A DNA stretch of 64,000 bases from CALCZU01 sp964396165 (GTDB lineage Bacteria; Bdellovibrionota; FAC87; UBA2466), in NCBI GenBank assembly GCA_964396165.1, contig CAYNEF010000001.1, positions 62,001-126,000 of the forward strand, in the 5' to 3' direction. Shown piece after piece: positions 18,111 to 26,920 of the stretch (position 1 is the first letter of the stretch; each line of letters begins with the position of its first letter). Under the pieces are notes generated by a model. That model was not told where the DNA came from. It did no database searches and saw nothing but the letters and a program-made list of their open reading frames with translations. Position numbers and translations under genes: made by a program.

Positions 18111-18776
18111 CTACTTCATAAAACTAAACTGAGGGCACTCTTTATTTACGTTGTTCCAATAAACCTTTCCTTTTTTTGTCATCTCTCTATGGTGATCGGA
18201 ATGTAAAGATTGCAGCTCCTCAAACTTGAGAAGCTCTAGCCACGGGAGTTCAAATTTACCGCCTTTGTGATTCGGTGACTTATAAAGATGGTTTTTGACT
18301 TTAGTAATTGTAGGGTTCCAATCACCTTCTACCGACCACCATCCGCCAGAAATTGGATAGCAAGCGTCCGTGTATCTACTTTCTTTCGCTCTTAACCAAT
18401 CTTCATTCCAGATTTCTACTTCATCCTCAAAATCCTGCGCCTCAGGCACTGCTATTAGGATTGGCCCAGTCAATTTTTCAGTATTGCGACCATGCTTGGA
18501 CATAAAAAATTGAATTTCGCTTTTCTGGGTAGCTTGATCCCAGATCACAAGCTTCTTAAGCCATGTAGAATCCTGTGAAGACAAGTACGGACCTGCTTTA
18601 TCGAGAAGCCTTCTATAGTCAATTGCAGAAAACTCTGTGGAATCATAGATAAGCACAAACTTATGCTCTCTAGATTCAGAGGTTCCTTTCATTATTGCTC
18701 GTACCCCTTTTGACGAAAAAGGAACCGCAAGCAAACCAAGTTTTCCAGCCATTATGATTAATTCCCTACGAGTCAT
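18111..18776 (-). CDS. Hypothetical exported protein with a Tat-like leader
   Basis: 221 residues. The start TRRELIIMAGKLGLLAVPFS has a twin-arginine followed by a hydrophobic stretch, so Tat export is possible, though the consensus is imperfect. The rest is soluble and rich in Trp (SGGWWSVEGDWNP, WLELLKFEELQ), with several histidines (HSDHH) and two cysteines near the end. I do not recognise a family. It is probably co-transcribed with the antitoxin gene 9 bp downstream. A repeat element (18902-18923) lies about 125 bp upstream. Confidence 0.6.
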   Translation of the reverse strand: MTRRELIIMAGKLGLLAVPFSSKGVRAIMKGTSESREHKFVLIYDSTEFSAIDYRRLLDKAGPYLSSQDSTWLKKLVIWDQATQKSEIQFFMSKHGRNTEKLTGPILIAVPEAQDFEDEVEIWNEDWLRAKESRYTDACYPISGGWWSVEGDWNPTITKVKNHLYKSPNHKGGKFELPWLELLKFEELQSLHSDHHREMTKKGKVYWNNVNKECPQFSFMK

Positions 18777-19163
18777 AAACCCTCCTTTAATGATTTTTTA
18801 ATATCGCTCAAAATTAATTTTTCATTAATTTTTGCTTAGCTCGGAACTAAACCTACTCCTCCAGTTAAGCATGCATAGGTTTTTAGCCGGTTATTCTCAG
18901 GTGAAACTGTGATCGTCTGTTAATAAGCCGTCTTGAAAAACGTGCAAAGAAACTTGCTAACGTCTGTTAAGCGATTTCACGAAACAAAAGCGTTTCGTTT
19001 CGGAATAAGCCGATACACTTAAAAGAAATCAAAAGAGTCGGCATGAGTAAATTCAGTCAATGGATGCATTTATTCATTAAAAGAATCTTAATTTGTGAAA
19101 AAGAGATTGCATGATTATGTTAATAACCAGGTGTAGACACTTTAAATATAAATTCTAGCAGCT
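18777..19163. other. Intergenic region carrying repeated TTAACAG elements
   Basis: Nearly 390 bp without an ORF. It contains two copies of the TTAACAG motif in minus orientation (18902-18923 and 18959-18970) and a small hairpin CGAAAC...GTTTCG around 18977-18994. It probably contains the promoters of the divergent genes on either side. Confidence 0.4.
18902..18923 (-). promoter_or_regulatory. Upstream element TTAACAGACGATCACAG
   Basis: On the minus strand this is TTAACAGACGATCACAGTTT, matching the element at 17728-17750 except for two substitutions and a one-base deletion. It sits about 125 bp upstream of the 18111 gene; TTAACAGACG occurs once more at 18961-18970. Confidence 0.35.
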
Positions 19164-19532
19164 ATGAAAATACAAAAGCAAAAAACGATTGTTTCTTTCC
19201 GGAAAATCCATTCCCTATTTACTCTACTTGTTCTTTTGTGTCTTTTAACTACAATGTTAAACTTGCAAAAAAACCCTTGTTCCACGAACCGGACAAACTT
19301 TACAACTCAAAACAGTACTAACTCGTCCCCCTTTTTACCGTTCCGCTACAATAGTGAATCACATGCTCCGTCATGCGATGAATCCTGTAATGACTGTTTT
19401 CATGCGATTATCCCACAACTGCAAATAGACGCTTCTCAGATTATTACCCTAGTGAAAAACACTTACCTCATGCGTACGCACTCAATTCCTATTCCACCAC
19501 CTTTTAGACCTCCCTCTAATTTTTCCGTTTAA
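19164..19532 (+). CDS. Small Cys-containing membrane-anchored or periplasmic protein
   Basis: 122 residues: a basic start, one hydrophobic segment (FTLLVLLCLLTTML), then a Ser/Asn/Thr-rich periplasmic part with a tight cysteine cluster (CDESCNDCFH) and a proline-rich end (IPIPPPFRPPSNF). The cysteine/histidine cluster and RPP tail recall the small CzcI-like proteins near metal-efflux genes and resemble the protein at 26921. It precedes the SulP-carbonic anhydrase gene by 53 bp on the same strand. Assignment to a family is tentative. Confidence 0.55.
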   Translation: MKIQKQKTIVSFRKIHSLFTLLVLLCLLTTMLNLQKNPCSTNRTNFTTQNSTNSSPFLPFRYNSESHAPSCDESCNDCFHAIIPQLQIDASQIITLVKNTYLMRTHSIPIPPPFRPPSNFSV

Positions 19533-19585
19533 TGTTGTAAAAAAGACCCGAACACAAACTAAATACATTATGTTGGAGAAATTTT

Positions 19586-21862
19586 ATGCAATCAGATGCT
19601 CAACCTTTGTCTCAAAAATGGGTAAATTCAATAAAGAAGTCCCCAAACCAGTCTAAAAATAAGACACCCAACCGAAACTTATGGGACTTGGGATTATTTT
19701 CCCTCCTCTCGGATTGGAAACGCCTTTTCTCTTCAGACTGCTTTCGGCAAGATTTTATTTCAGGTCTAGTAGTAGCCTGTGCTGCTGTGCCTCTCTCTTT
19801 AGCTATTGCCCTAGCTTCGGGAGTTACGCCAGCTACGGGGCTCACTACAGCAATCGTAGCTGGGATAGTGTGCGCGTTATTTGGTGGCAGCCCTCTTTCA
19901 GTAAGTGGTCCAGCGGCTGCAATGTCAATTCTCGTAAATACCGCAGTCATTAAATACGGCTTGTCGGGCCTTTTTTTACTCACCTTAGTATGCGGCGCCT
20001 TGCAGATTTTTAGTGGCGTATTTCGTCTTGGGAAAATTATCCGCTTTGTTCCTGCTCCAGTTATAATGGGTTTCACCGCAGGAATCGGAGCAATTATTTT
20101 TACGGGGCAACTACCTAAAGCTTTAGGACTTCCAGCCGCTGATCCATCCCATGTTTGTGATGTAATCACACATTCTATGGAGATCTTCCGACAAACAAAT
20201 CCTATGGAACTATTTCTGTCTTTGCTTACTATTGGCCTTATGTTTACATTCCCTAAGTTTTCTTCCAAAGTTCCAGCCGCCTTAGTGGCTGTTGTGGTAC
20301 CTTCAACTCTAGCAATCTTTCTAAAAATACAAGTAGAAGTCATTGGAACAATTCCCACAAGCTTATTACTCCCTACTGTCCCTACCTTGCCTAAACATGT
20401 AGATGAGGGTTTCTTTTTAATGGCGATAACTATTTACGCTCTTGCCTCGCTGGAAACTCTGCTTTCTTCAAGTGCTGTAGATAAAATGAGTAGAGGAAAA
20501 GCACATAACCCTGACCAGGAACTAATAGGCCAGGGCCTCGGTAATATAGCCTCAGCCATGTTAGGCGGAATCCCCATAACCGCGGTAATCGCCAGATCTG
20601 CACTAAATGTTCAAGCAGGAGCAAAAACTCGAAGATCGTCAATTATTCATTCGTTATTTATAGTGGCCGCTATTTTGTTATTATCTCCCGTTGTCAGTCG
20701 GATCCCAATATCGGTATTAGCCGGGATTCTTCTTTCTACCGCTTTAAGAATGTTAAATCCTAAGGAATTAGTAGAGCTTTGGAAAACCTCTAAAACCGAT
20801 GCCGTCGTTTATGCAGTAACTTTTGTCGTAATAGTTCTCGTGGGCTTGCTTGCAGGTGTCCAGGCCGGTATTGCAGCGGCATTGATTATCGCAGCTATAC
20901 GACTTTCGCAGGTACGAATCAACGTGGACGTTCACGAAGGAATGTCGCCTACACGTCTATCATTATCAGGCCCCTTAACTTTTCTTTCGTCGGGCCAAAT
21001 GTCCGACTTGCAAAAACGTCTCGAGAATGAACCTATTGACGGCGTACTGCTCGACTTGTCAGCCGTAAGTTATTTTGACCATTCAGGGAGTGAGCAATTA
21101 ACAAATTTTATCAATTATTTATTTAGACGAACCTCTAGGTTAGCCGTCTTACACGCTTCCCATGAGCTAAAAAGGAAAATAGAGTTCCAACTAGAAGAAG
21201 CTACAAAAGAGATTTTTGTTGATACCGAAACTGAGGCACAAATAAAACTCAACGACAAGTTACCGATTCGTCGCCTCTTACAAGGAATAACTAGTTATTC
21301 GCGCAAGAAACAAAAATATGAATTGCTCTTCGAAAAACTCGCGGAACGGCAAAGCCCTCACACTCTTTTAATCACATGTTGCGACAGCCGAATCGATCCC
21401 ACTCTAATTACTTCGACTCATCCAGGTGAACTTTTTGTTTTAAGAAACATAGGGAATCTTGTACCGAAATATGGTTCCACTAGCCATGTTGGCGAACAGG
21501 CTGCCATTGAGTACTCTCTTTCCGTACTAAACGTAAAAGAGGTTGTAGTGTGCGGACACTCGGGATGTGGAGCAGTTCATGCGAAGCTCAAGGGCGTGCC
21601 TAAGACTTTACCCGGAGTGGATAAATGGTTAACCCAAATAAACGATAACGCTTTCTTGGCCACGGACAATGTGGATACAGCATCAAAAACAAATGTAGTG
21701 CAACAAATGGAAAACCTGATGAGTTATAACATCGTCAAAGAAAAAGTCGAATCAGGTGTCCTACGCCTACATGGGTGGTTTTACGAAATTAAAACTGGTG
21801 ATGTCTCTACTTGGGATAAGTCTTCTGGTTCTTTTGGAAAGCTTTTTCTAAATCGAAATTAG
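19586..21862 (+). CDS. SulP-family anion transporter fused to beta-carbonic anhydrase
   Basis: 758 residues behind GGAG. Residues 50-460 or so form a SulP transporter with many membrane segments (GLVVACAAVPLSLAIALASG, LSVSGPAAAM, PAPVIMGFTAGIGAIIFTGQ). A STAS-like domain follows (GVLLDLSAVSYFDHSGSEQL). The C-terminal third is a beta-carbonic anhydrase with the zinc ligands Cys598 and the Asp-Arg dyad in CCDSR, and His658 and Cys661 in CGHSGCGAVH. The fusion most likely couples bicarbonate (or sulfate) transport to CO2/HCO3- interconversion at the inner membrane. All catalytic residues are present. The enzyme needs zinc, which may explain its place near zinc-transport genes, though that is inference. 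Confidence 0.93.
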   Translation: MQSDAQPLSQKWVNSIKKSPNQSKNKTPNRNLWDLGLFSLLSDWKRLFSSDCFRQDFISGLVVACAAVPLSLAIALASGVTPATGLTTAIVAGIVCALFGGSPLSVSGPAAAMSILVNTAVIKYGLSGLFLLTLVCGALQIFSGVFRLGKIIRFVPAPVIMGFTAGIGAIIFTGQLPKALGLPAADPSHVCDVITHSMEIFRQTNPMELFLSLLTIGLMFTFPKFSSKVPAALVAVVVPSTLAIFLKIQVEVIGTIPTSLLLPTVPTLPKHVDEGFFLMAITIYALASLETLLSSSAVDKMSRGKAHNPDQELIGQGLGNIASAMLGGIPITAVIARSALNVQAGAKTRRSSIIHSLFIVAAILLLSPVVSRIPISVLAGILLSTALRMLNPKELVELWKTSKTDAVVYAVTFVVIVLVGLLAGVQAGIAAALIIAAIRLSQVRINVDVHEGMSPTRLSLSGPLTFLSSGQMSDLQKRLENEPIDGVLLDLSAVSYFDHSGSEQLTNFINYLFRRTSRLAVLHASHELKRKIEFQLEEATKEIFVDTETEAQIKLNDKLPIRRLLQGITSYSRKKQKYELLFEKLAERQSPHTLLITCCDSRIDPTLITSTHPGELFVLRNIGNLVPKYGSTSHVGEQAAIEYSLSVLNVKEVVVCGHSGCGAVHAKLKGVPKTLPGVDKWLTQINDNAFLATDNVDTASKTNVVQQMENLMSYNIVKEKVESGVLRLHGWFYEIKTGDVSTWDKSSGSFGKLFLNRN

Positions 21863-22013
21863 TTCCTTATGCGCCAGGTAAAGCCTTAACCTAAAATTAA
21901 TATGAATTAAATTATAAGCTCTGTCAGAATTTAGACTAACTGAAAAGCACCGTGTCTTTTTTTTGAGAAACACTTAAAGGTATCGAATTAGCTAACCTAG
22001 AAAAGGAGCCAAT

Positions 22014-22343
22014 ATGAAATTTGGATGGTTAACTGCGCGTTTATTTTTTCTTGTAATTTTTATGCTGTCCATAAGGACAGCTGACGCTAATAGTACAGAA
22101 GCTGTTGATACCATTCCAACTGAGGGCAAAATTGTAGCTACTGAATGCGCAGGGATGGATAGCACATGGAACGAAAACGATAGCGCACCCGAGCTGGATT
22201 ACGACTGGGTATATCTAGATTGCTTCCATGATTCTGTGGTTAATAAAAAATGTCCACAGACTGCGAAGGCAAAAGGTTACAAATGGGCCATGATTAAAGG
22301 AGAATGTGCGCGTAGTTATTGGAAGTGTTACGGCTCGATGTAA
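22014..22343 (+). CDS. Small secreted cysteine-rich protein
   Basis: 109 residues behind AAAAGGAG, with a signal peptide ending near TADA. The mature part of about 85 residues has at least five cysteines (ATECAGMD, LDCFHDS, KKCPQT, GECARSYWKCYG) and several tryptophans, so it is probably disulfide-stabilised. Function unknown. It converges with the 22355 gene, 11 bp away. Confidence 0.65.
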   Translation: MKFGWLTARLFFLVIFMLSIRTADANSTEAVDTIPTEGKIVATECAGMDSTWNENDSAPELDYDWVYLDCFHDSVVNKKCPQTAKAKGYKWAMIKGECARSYWKCYGSM

Positions 22344-22354
22344 GAAACCTTATC

Positions 22355-22639
22355 CTATCCACACAAATAGGGACGAGAGCTGTTAGGCACCTTACACATC
22401 CCACTGCATTTTTGCTGCGGATGTGCTACACGACATTCTTGTATCGCGAGATTGCAGGCGTTATTGGGACCGCTGGATGCGCCGGCTACGGTATGCCATC
22501 CATGTTGGTCATTTTTTGTTTGCACACTACATTTTAGTTGCCAACGTAGTGACTCACTTTCCTCACTAGTTGAAATTTCGTTTGCAAATATATTTCCGGA
22601 GATAAAAATAAAGATTAAGCTTATATAGATAGATTTCAT
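22355..22639 (-). CDS. Small secreted cysteine-rich protein
   Basis: 94 residues from the ATG at 22639, preceded by AAAGGAA; the frame continues upstream but without a signal peptide. The leader MKSIYISLIFIFISGNIFA is standard. The mature part has six cysteines (LKCSV, NACNLAIQEC, KCSGMCKV, YLCG), a pattern of secreted disulfide-bonded proteins, and ends only two residues after the last one. Its family is not recognised. It follows the 22684 gene by 44 bp in the same direction. Confidence 0.65.
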   Translation of the reverse strand: MKSIYISLIFIFISGNIFANEISTSEESESLRWQLKCSVQTKNDQHGWHTVAGASSGPNNACNLAIQECRVAHPQQKCSGMCKVPNSSRPYLCG

Positions 22640-22683
22640 GGAATTATTCCTTTGATTGGGTAATGGCGCTTTACTAATCGATT

Positions 22684-23241
22684 TCATTGTTTTTGGACAT
22701 AGGGTTTAGGATGGGACACATCGTAATTTACTATTTCCCACCAGCATTGACAGGGATGTTGAGGACCGTAGTAATTGCATCGGAAAGCTTTTTTTCCAGT
22801 TTCCCTGATATAGAACAAGCTTAAACCACTTTCGGAATCTTTAAAAACATGCGCCTCAAAATTTCTATCCGTCGATGCTCCCCCACACTTACTTGTGGGG
22901 AAATAAAGCTGGGTAGTTCCACTAAATTTATTGCTTTCTGCCGCATCAGGTTTAAGTTTCACCTGAAATGAGGATGTAGCACCCGTAGTAAACTTACGAA
23001 TTGCCCTTAGAATATAGCCATCTGATACAGCTTCAATTTTAGCAGGACCTTTAAAGTAGGGGCTTGGCTCTTCCCCATAGAGGTAAAGGCCAGAAGGGAT
23101 TTCCGAAACAGGCACTTCCTCGTCTTGGTTGTTTCTCTGTTCAAACAGAGTAACTTCTGCGGTTTCTTGCTGAAAACTTTGAGATGAACAAGGAAGGATA
23201 ATTCCTAGAAAGATTAGTCCCCAGATCTTTAATGTTTTCAT
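22684..23241 (-). CDS. Secreted protein of unknown function
   Basis: 185 residues with a leader (MKTLKIWGLIFLGIILPCSS) that looks like a Sec signal peptide; the LPC might act as a weak lipobox. The mature part shows beta character (PSGLYLYGEEP, SGTTQLYFPTSKCGG) and five cysteines towards the end (FRCNYYGPQHPCQCWW). The opening SGLYLYGEE and SGTTQLYF are vaguely like the GYxG proteins, but the closing motif is missing, so I do not group it with them. It is divergent from the P-type ATPase. Confidence 0.55.
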   Translation of the reverse strand: MKTLKIWGLIFLGIILPCSSQSFQQETAEVTLFEQRNNQDEEVPVSEIPSGLYLYGEEPSPYFKGPAKIEAVSDGYILRAIRKFTTGATSSFQVKLKPDAAESNKFSGTTQLYFPTSKCGGASTDRNFEAHVFKDSESGLSLFYIRETGKKAFRCNYYGPQHPCQCWWEIVNYDVSHPKPYVQKQ

Positions 23242-23382
23242 ATTCGCGGCCCCCTATGGTTTGTACTAAGTTAATTCTAATTAATGTTAAATTTTTACAG
23301 AATACAATCCCAACTGCACATTAATTTTTCTTTAACGCCCTTGCCATGGCCATATTAACTCATAGATGTTATTAGAATTGAT

Positions 23383-25611
23383 ATGACGCAAAAAAACTAC
23401 GATAAGGCCGGTACTACCTCTCACTTGGAATTAAAGGTTCACGGAATGGATTGCGCTGAAGAAATCTCGGCCCTTAAACGAGAGATACTGCCTACTCTTG
23501 GGGAAAACGGGAATCTTTCCTTTGATCTACTGAACGGGAAAGTGTCCATTACCTCAGAAAAATTTATCCCATTGGAATCCATATTAGCTGCAATAAAAAA
23601 AACCGGGATGAAAGCCGAAATGTGGGACAAGGGACAAAAGCATCCACAAAAAGAATCTTGGTGGCAAAGCCATAGCCGCACAGCATCGACATTGGCTAGC
23701 GCAACTTCCCTTTTAATTGGCTTTTTGCTCCATGCGCTCACTTCGAAAAATTTCCGGATCGCTTTTGGCGCTGAAGAAACTGGACAAATACATGATGTTC
23801 CTTACGCCGTACGCGGCTTTTATCTCTTTGCAATCGTCTCGGGAGGTTGGTTTATCCTTCCCAAGGCTTTTTATTCCTTAAAAAAATTTCGTCCCGATAT
23901 GAATCTGCTCATGACCATCGCCGTGTGCGGCGCCATCCTGATTGGTGAATGGTTTGAGGCGGCGACAGTCGCATTTCTCTTCTCGCTTTCGTTATTGCTG
24001 GAATCCTGGAGTGTCGGCAAGGCAAGAAAAGCGATTCAATCTCTTATGGCTCTTACACCCTCTCGAGTGCATCTAAAGGATGTCTCCGGTGCACTTAAAG
24101 AAGTTGAGCCATCTGAAGTCCCTGTTGGATCTATTATTCTCGTTCGCCCCGGGGAAAAATTCGCTCTCGACGGCAAGATCATCTCAGGTTCTAGTTATGT
24201 CAATCAAGCTGCCATCACTGGGGAAAGCATTCCGGTTTTTAAAGATTCAAGCGCTGAAGTATTTGCGGGTACCGTGAATGGCGACGGAGCGCTTGAAGTA
24301 GAAACGACAAAGTTGGTTTCAGACACTATGCTTTCGCGTATTATTGGAATGGTTTCTGAAGCGCAATCGAAAAAGGGCCCTTCGGAGCAATGGGTTGATA
24401 AATTTGCGGTAATATACACGCCGATAGTCTTAATGTTAGCGTGCGCTGTTTTATTTATCCCGCCACTCTTTCTAGAAGGCAACTGGACAGATTGGATTTA
24501 TCGGTCTTTAGTCCTTTTAGTTATCGCTTGCCCATGTGCTTTGGTCATATCGACTCCCGTTAGTATCGTATCTGCATTAGCGGCGGCGGCTAAAAACGGG
24601 ATTCTAATAAAAGGTGGAACTTATATAGAGGCCCCAGCTCATTTAAAAGCCATTGCTTTTGATAAGACCGGTACCTTAACCCAAGGCAAACCAAGAGTGA
24701 GCGAAGTTATTCCCTTGGGAAACCATACTGAGGCTGAACTGCTAGCCCTTGCAGCCGGAATGGAAACGCATAGCGATCATCCCCTTGCGAAAGCAATAAG
24801 GGAACATGCGGAGCAAAGGGGAATTAAGCCTAGTGTCGCAACTGATTTTCAAACCATACAAGGGAAAGGAGCCACAGCTTTAATTAAGGGTCGAACTTAT
24901 TGGCTTGGCTCCCACCGTTTTTTGGAAGAAAAGGGGCAGGAAACCCCAGAAGTGCATAAAGCCATAGAGGAGAAATCTTTCTCCGGAAAAAGTGTAGTAG
25001 TACTCGGCAATGAAACGCATGTGTGTGGTTTTATCGCTCTTAACGATTCTTTAAGATCGGGTGCGAGGAAAGCTATTGAAGATCTCAGGCAAAAAGGCGT
25101 TGAACGGCTGGTCATGCTGACTGGAGATAATAGGACAACCGCGAAAAATATTGGTGGGGAAGTCGGCGTTGATGAGGTCTTGTCCGAGTTACTGCCCTTG
25201 GACAAAGTAAAAAGTCTTGAAGCGCTTAATAATAGATACGGAACAACCGCTATGGTCGGGGACGGGATTAACGATGCTCCTGCATTGGCCGCTGCTACAT
25301 TAGGTATCGCAATGGGGGTCACAGGAAGTGACGTCGCTCTTGAAACGGCTGATATCGCTCTCATGTCGGATGATCTTTCGAAGCTGCCTTGGCTTATCGA
25401 CCACTCCAGAAAAACACTACGGATCATTCGGCAAAACATAACCGCTTCAATTTTTGTCAAAGCTGTCTTTGTGCTCCTTACCTTCCTTGGATATTCTTCT
25501 CTTTGGAGTGCAATCGCAGCAGATATGGGCGTCTCGCTTGCGGTTGTATTTAATGGGTTGCGGCTACTTAGCAATAATGTCGAAAATCAATCCCCGATAA
25601 CACTACGATAG
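23383..25611 (+). CDS. zntA: P1B-type ATPase, Zn/Cd/Pb export type
   Basis: 742 residues. An N-terminal heavy-metal-associated domain carries GMDCAEE (Cys24), with Glu in place of the usual second cysteine. Then come membrane segments, the A domain TGES loop, the CPC metal site (Cys383-Pro-Cys385 in IACPCALVIS), the phosphorylation site DKTGT (Asp427), the HP motif region (HSDHPLAKAI) and GDGINDAP. The last helix contains ADMGVSLAVVFNGLRLL, whose Asp is typical of the Zn/Cd/Pb subgroup. It exports divalent soft metals from the cytoplasm. The 3' end overlaps the convergent anti-sigma candidate gene by 9 bp. Confidence 0.9.
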   Translation: MTQKNYDKAGTTSHLELKVHGMDCAEEISALKREILPTLGENGNLSFDLLNGKVSITSEKFIPLESILAAIKKTGMKAEMWDKGQKHPQKESWWQSHSRTASTLASATSLLIGFLLHALTSKNFRIAFGAEETGQIHDVPYAVRGFYLFAIVSGGWFILPKAFYSLKKFRPDMNLLMTIAVCGAILIGEWFEAATVAFLFSLSLLLESWSVGKARKAIQSLMALTPSRVHLKDVSGALKEVEPSEVPVGSIILVRPGEKFALDGKIISGSSYVNQAAITGESIPVFKDSSAEVFAGTVNGDGALEVETTKLVSDTMLSRIIGMVSEAQSKKGPSEQWVDKFAVIYTPIVLMLACAVLFIPPLFLEGNWTDWIYRSLVLLVIACPCALVISTPVSIVSALAAAAKNGILIKGGTYIEAPAHLKAIAFDKTGTLTQGKPRVSEVIPLGNHTEAELLALAAGMETHSDHPLAKAIREHAEQRGIKPSVATDFQTIQGKGATALIKGRTYWLGSHRFLEEKGQETPEVHKAIEEKSFSGKSVVVLGNETHVCGFIALNDSLRSGARKAIEDLRQKGVERLVMLTGDNRTTAKNIGGEVGVDEVLSELLPLDKVKSLEALNNRYGTTAMVGDGINDAPALAAATLGIAMGVTGSDVALETADIALMSDDLSKLPWLIDHSRKTLRIIRQNITASIFVKAVFVLLTFLGYSSLWSAIAADMGVSLAVVFNGLRLLSNNVENQSPITLR

Positions 25612-26163
25612 CAAATAATTTTTTACATGGCCCCTAAGCAGCCAGCCCAAGCGAAAGGAAAAGAAGCCTCCTAATAAAGCTCCTAAGGACCAAGCTGCAA
25701 TGAGGCTAGCAGGGATCGTATGTTCCACTTCCCCAACGGATAGAAAAAAACCCAATGACAAAAAAACCAAAAGAGCCCATTGAAGCAGCGGTGTTTTTCT
25801 AATTGCTCGAACTTCGTGCGTTCTCAAAAGAAAAGCTGCGACCAAACCCGTCCCTCCCAAAAAGACAGCTCCACAAGCGAGCATGCACCCATAAGATCCA
25901 AAGCTTGAAAAAAAGCTTAAAAGAAAATCATTTTCTTTGTGGATTGTGACTCCCAATTGTGGGCAGAAGAAAAGCGTGATCACGCCCGCTATAAAATGAA
26001 TCGCGAATAACTTGCAGAAAACCTTCCAGATGGGTGGGTTGAGCTCGTCATGCAGTGTCCGTTTAATAAAAGCTGTAACGTCGGAGGGTGGTGTACTCCG
26101 GTCGGATTCCAAAAAGTACTGGTACTCTTTGTTCCAGTCGTCTTTTGAAAAATCTTTTTTCAT
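25603..26163 (-). CDS. Six-helix membrane protein, likely anti-sigma factor
   Basis: 186 residues: a soluble N-terminal stretch of about 45 residues (KKDFSKDDWNKEYQYFLE...) followed by about six hydrophobic helices. Its start overlaps the stop of the ECF sigma gene by 4 bp, the usual arrangement for sigma/anti-sigma pairs, and the topology resembles membrane anti-sigma factors of the DUF1109/NrsF kind. No zinc-binding HxxxCxxC motif is present. Role is inferred from context, not from a recognised domain. Confidence 0.6.
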   Translation of the reverse strand: MKKDFSKDDWNKEYQYFLESDRSTPPSDVTAFIKRTLHDELNPPIWKVFCKLFAIHFIAGVITLFFCPQLGVTIHKENDFLLSFFSSFGSYGCMLACGAVFLGGTGLVAAFLLRTHEVRAIRKTPLLQWALLVFLSLGFFLSVGEVEHTIPASLIAAWSLGALLGGFFSFRLGWLLRGHVKNYLLS

Positions 26164-26723
26164 TTTTTTGCCCTCAATTTCTGTCCGTGCATTTTCACCT
26201 TCTTCAGAGCACGGCTAACCATTTGGCGCGCGTTTACAGGAGTCGTTTCAAGCCGTAACGCAATTTCCTCAAAAGAAAAATCGTTCCCGTACCTAAGCAG
26301 AAGCGCTTGTTTCTGTTCCTCGGAGAGTATTTTTAACCTTGCGGTATCTTCCAATAATACTGGCTCTAAATTGTGTTGTTCAGCCTGCACGCTGGTGACA
26401 GTAGTTTTAGAAATCTCGATAGTTTTTTTACTTTCCCTCCCTTTGGATCGCAGTGCATCTATCATCACACTTCGACAGATCGTAAAAAGCCAAGGGAGCA
26501 ACGGTAGCGGAGTACGATATTGCATGCGGGTCAGGTGAAACTTAAAAAAAGTGCCCTGAAAAATATCGTCCGCGAGCGCACTATCTGAAATGCGCTTTCT
26601 CAAATAGCCTCGAACTAAATCCGCATTTCGATCGTAAAGCAGGTTGAATGCCATGGAATCCCCTTCCTGGTAGGCAATCATCAACTCCTCATCGGTTTTG
26701 GAACTGTAATCAATTTCACTCAT
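26160..26723 (-). CDS. ECF-family RNA polymerase sigma factor
   Basis: 187 residues from the ATG at 26723; the frame is open further up but the family start (SEIDYSSKTDEELMIAYQEG) is here. Region 2 shows the core-binding and -10 recognition part (LADDIFQGTFFKFH), and region 4 the HTH (FSFEEIALRLETTPVNARQM) that reads -35. No strong SD is visible. It heads a two-gene operon with the membrane protein. Flanked by a Zn/Cd ATPase and a czc-like cluster, it probably controls metal-resistance genes, as CnrH does in Cupriavidus. Confidence 0.88.
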   Translation of the reverse strand: MSEIDYSSKTDEELMIAYQEGDSMAFNLLYDRNADLVRGYLRKRISDSALADDIFQGTFFKFHLTRMQYRTPLPLLPWLFTICRSVMIDALRSKGRESKKTIEISKTTVTSVQAEQHNLEPVLLEDTARLKILSEEQKQALLLRYGNDFSFEEIALRLETTPVNARQMVSRALKKVKMHGQKLRAKK

Positions 26724-26746
26724 ACTTATTACGATCTGAGTCCACT

Positions 26747-26840
26747 TTTTTGTGACAAACCATTTAGCTACCACGGGAAGCACTAAAAAATCAAATACTT
26801 AGCAAATAATCCACTTTAAGTTAGAAATTCGTCACAAAAG
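26747..26840. promoter_or_regulatory. Inverted pair of TTTTGTGAC(A/G)AA motifs between sigma and efflux genes
   Basis: TTTTTGTGACAAAC occurs on the plus strand at 26747-26760 and the matching GCTTTTGTGACGAAT on the minus strand at about 26827-26842. The two face each other around the start of the sigma gene. They could be ECF -35 elements or a binding site; no second element is secure. Confidence 0.3.
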
Positions 26841-26920
26841 CACACTGCGCTTCGTAACTATCTTCAAGAAGGGAAATCTTCGACAGCCATTAACTATGGT
26901 TTAGAAGAAACGCTCAAAAA

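Noticed and set aside
19612..20358. A 248-residue minus-strand frame inside the SulP gene
   Set aside because: It lies wholly within the long, domain-rich SulP-carbonic anhydrase gene and has no family features.
24897..25574. A 225-residue minus-strand frame inside the P-type ATPase
   Set aside because: The composition (Ser/Pro/Ala-rich) is that of an antisense shadow of the ATPase; the ATPase motifs are all on the plus strand.
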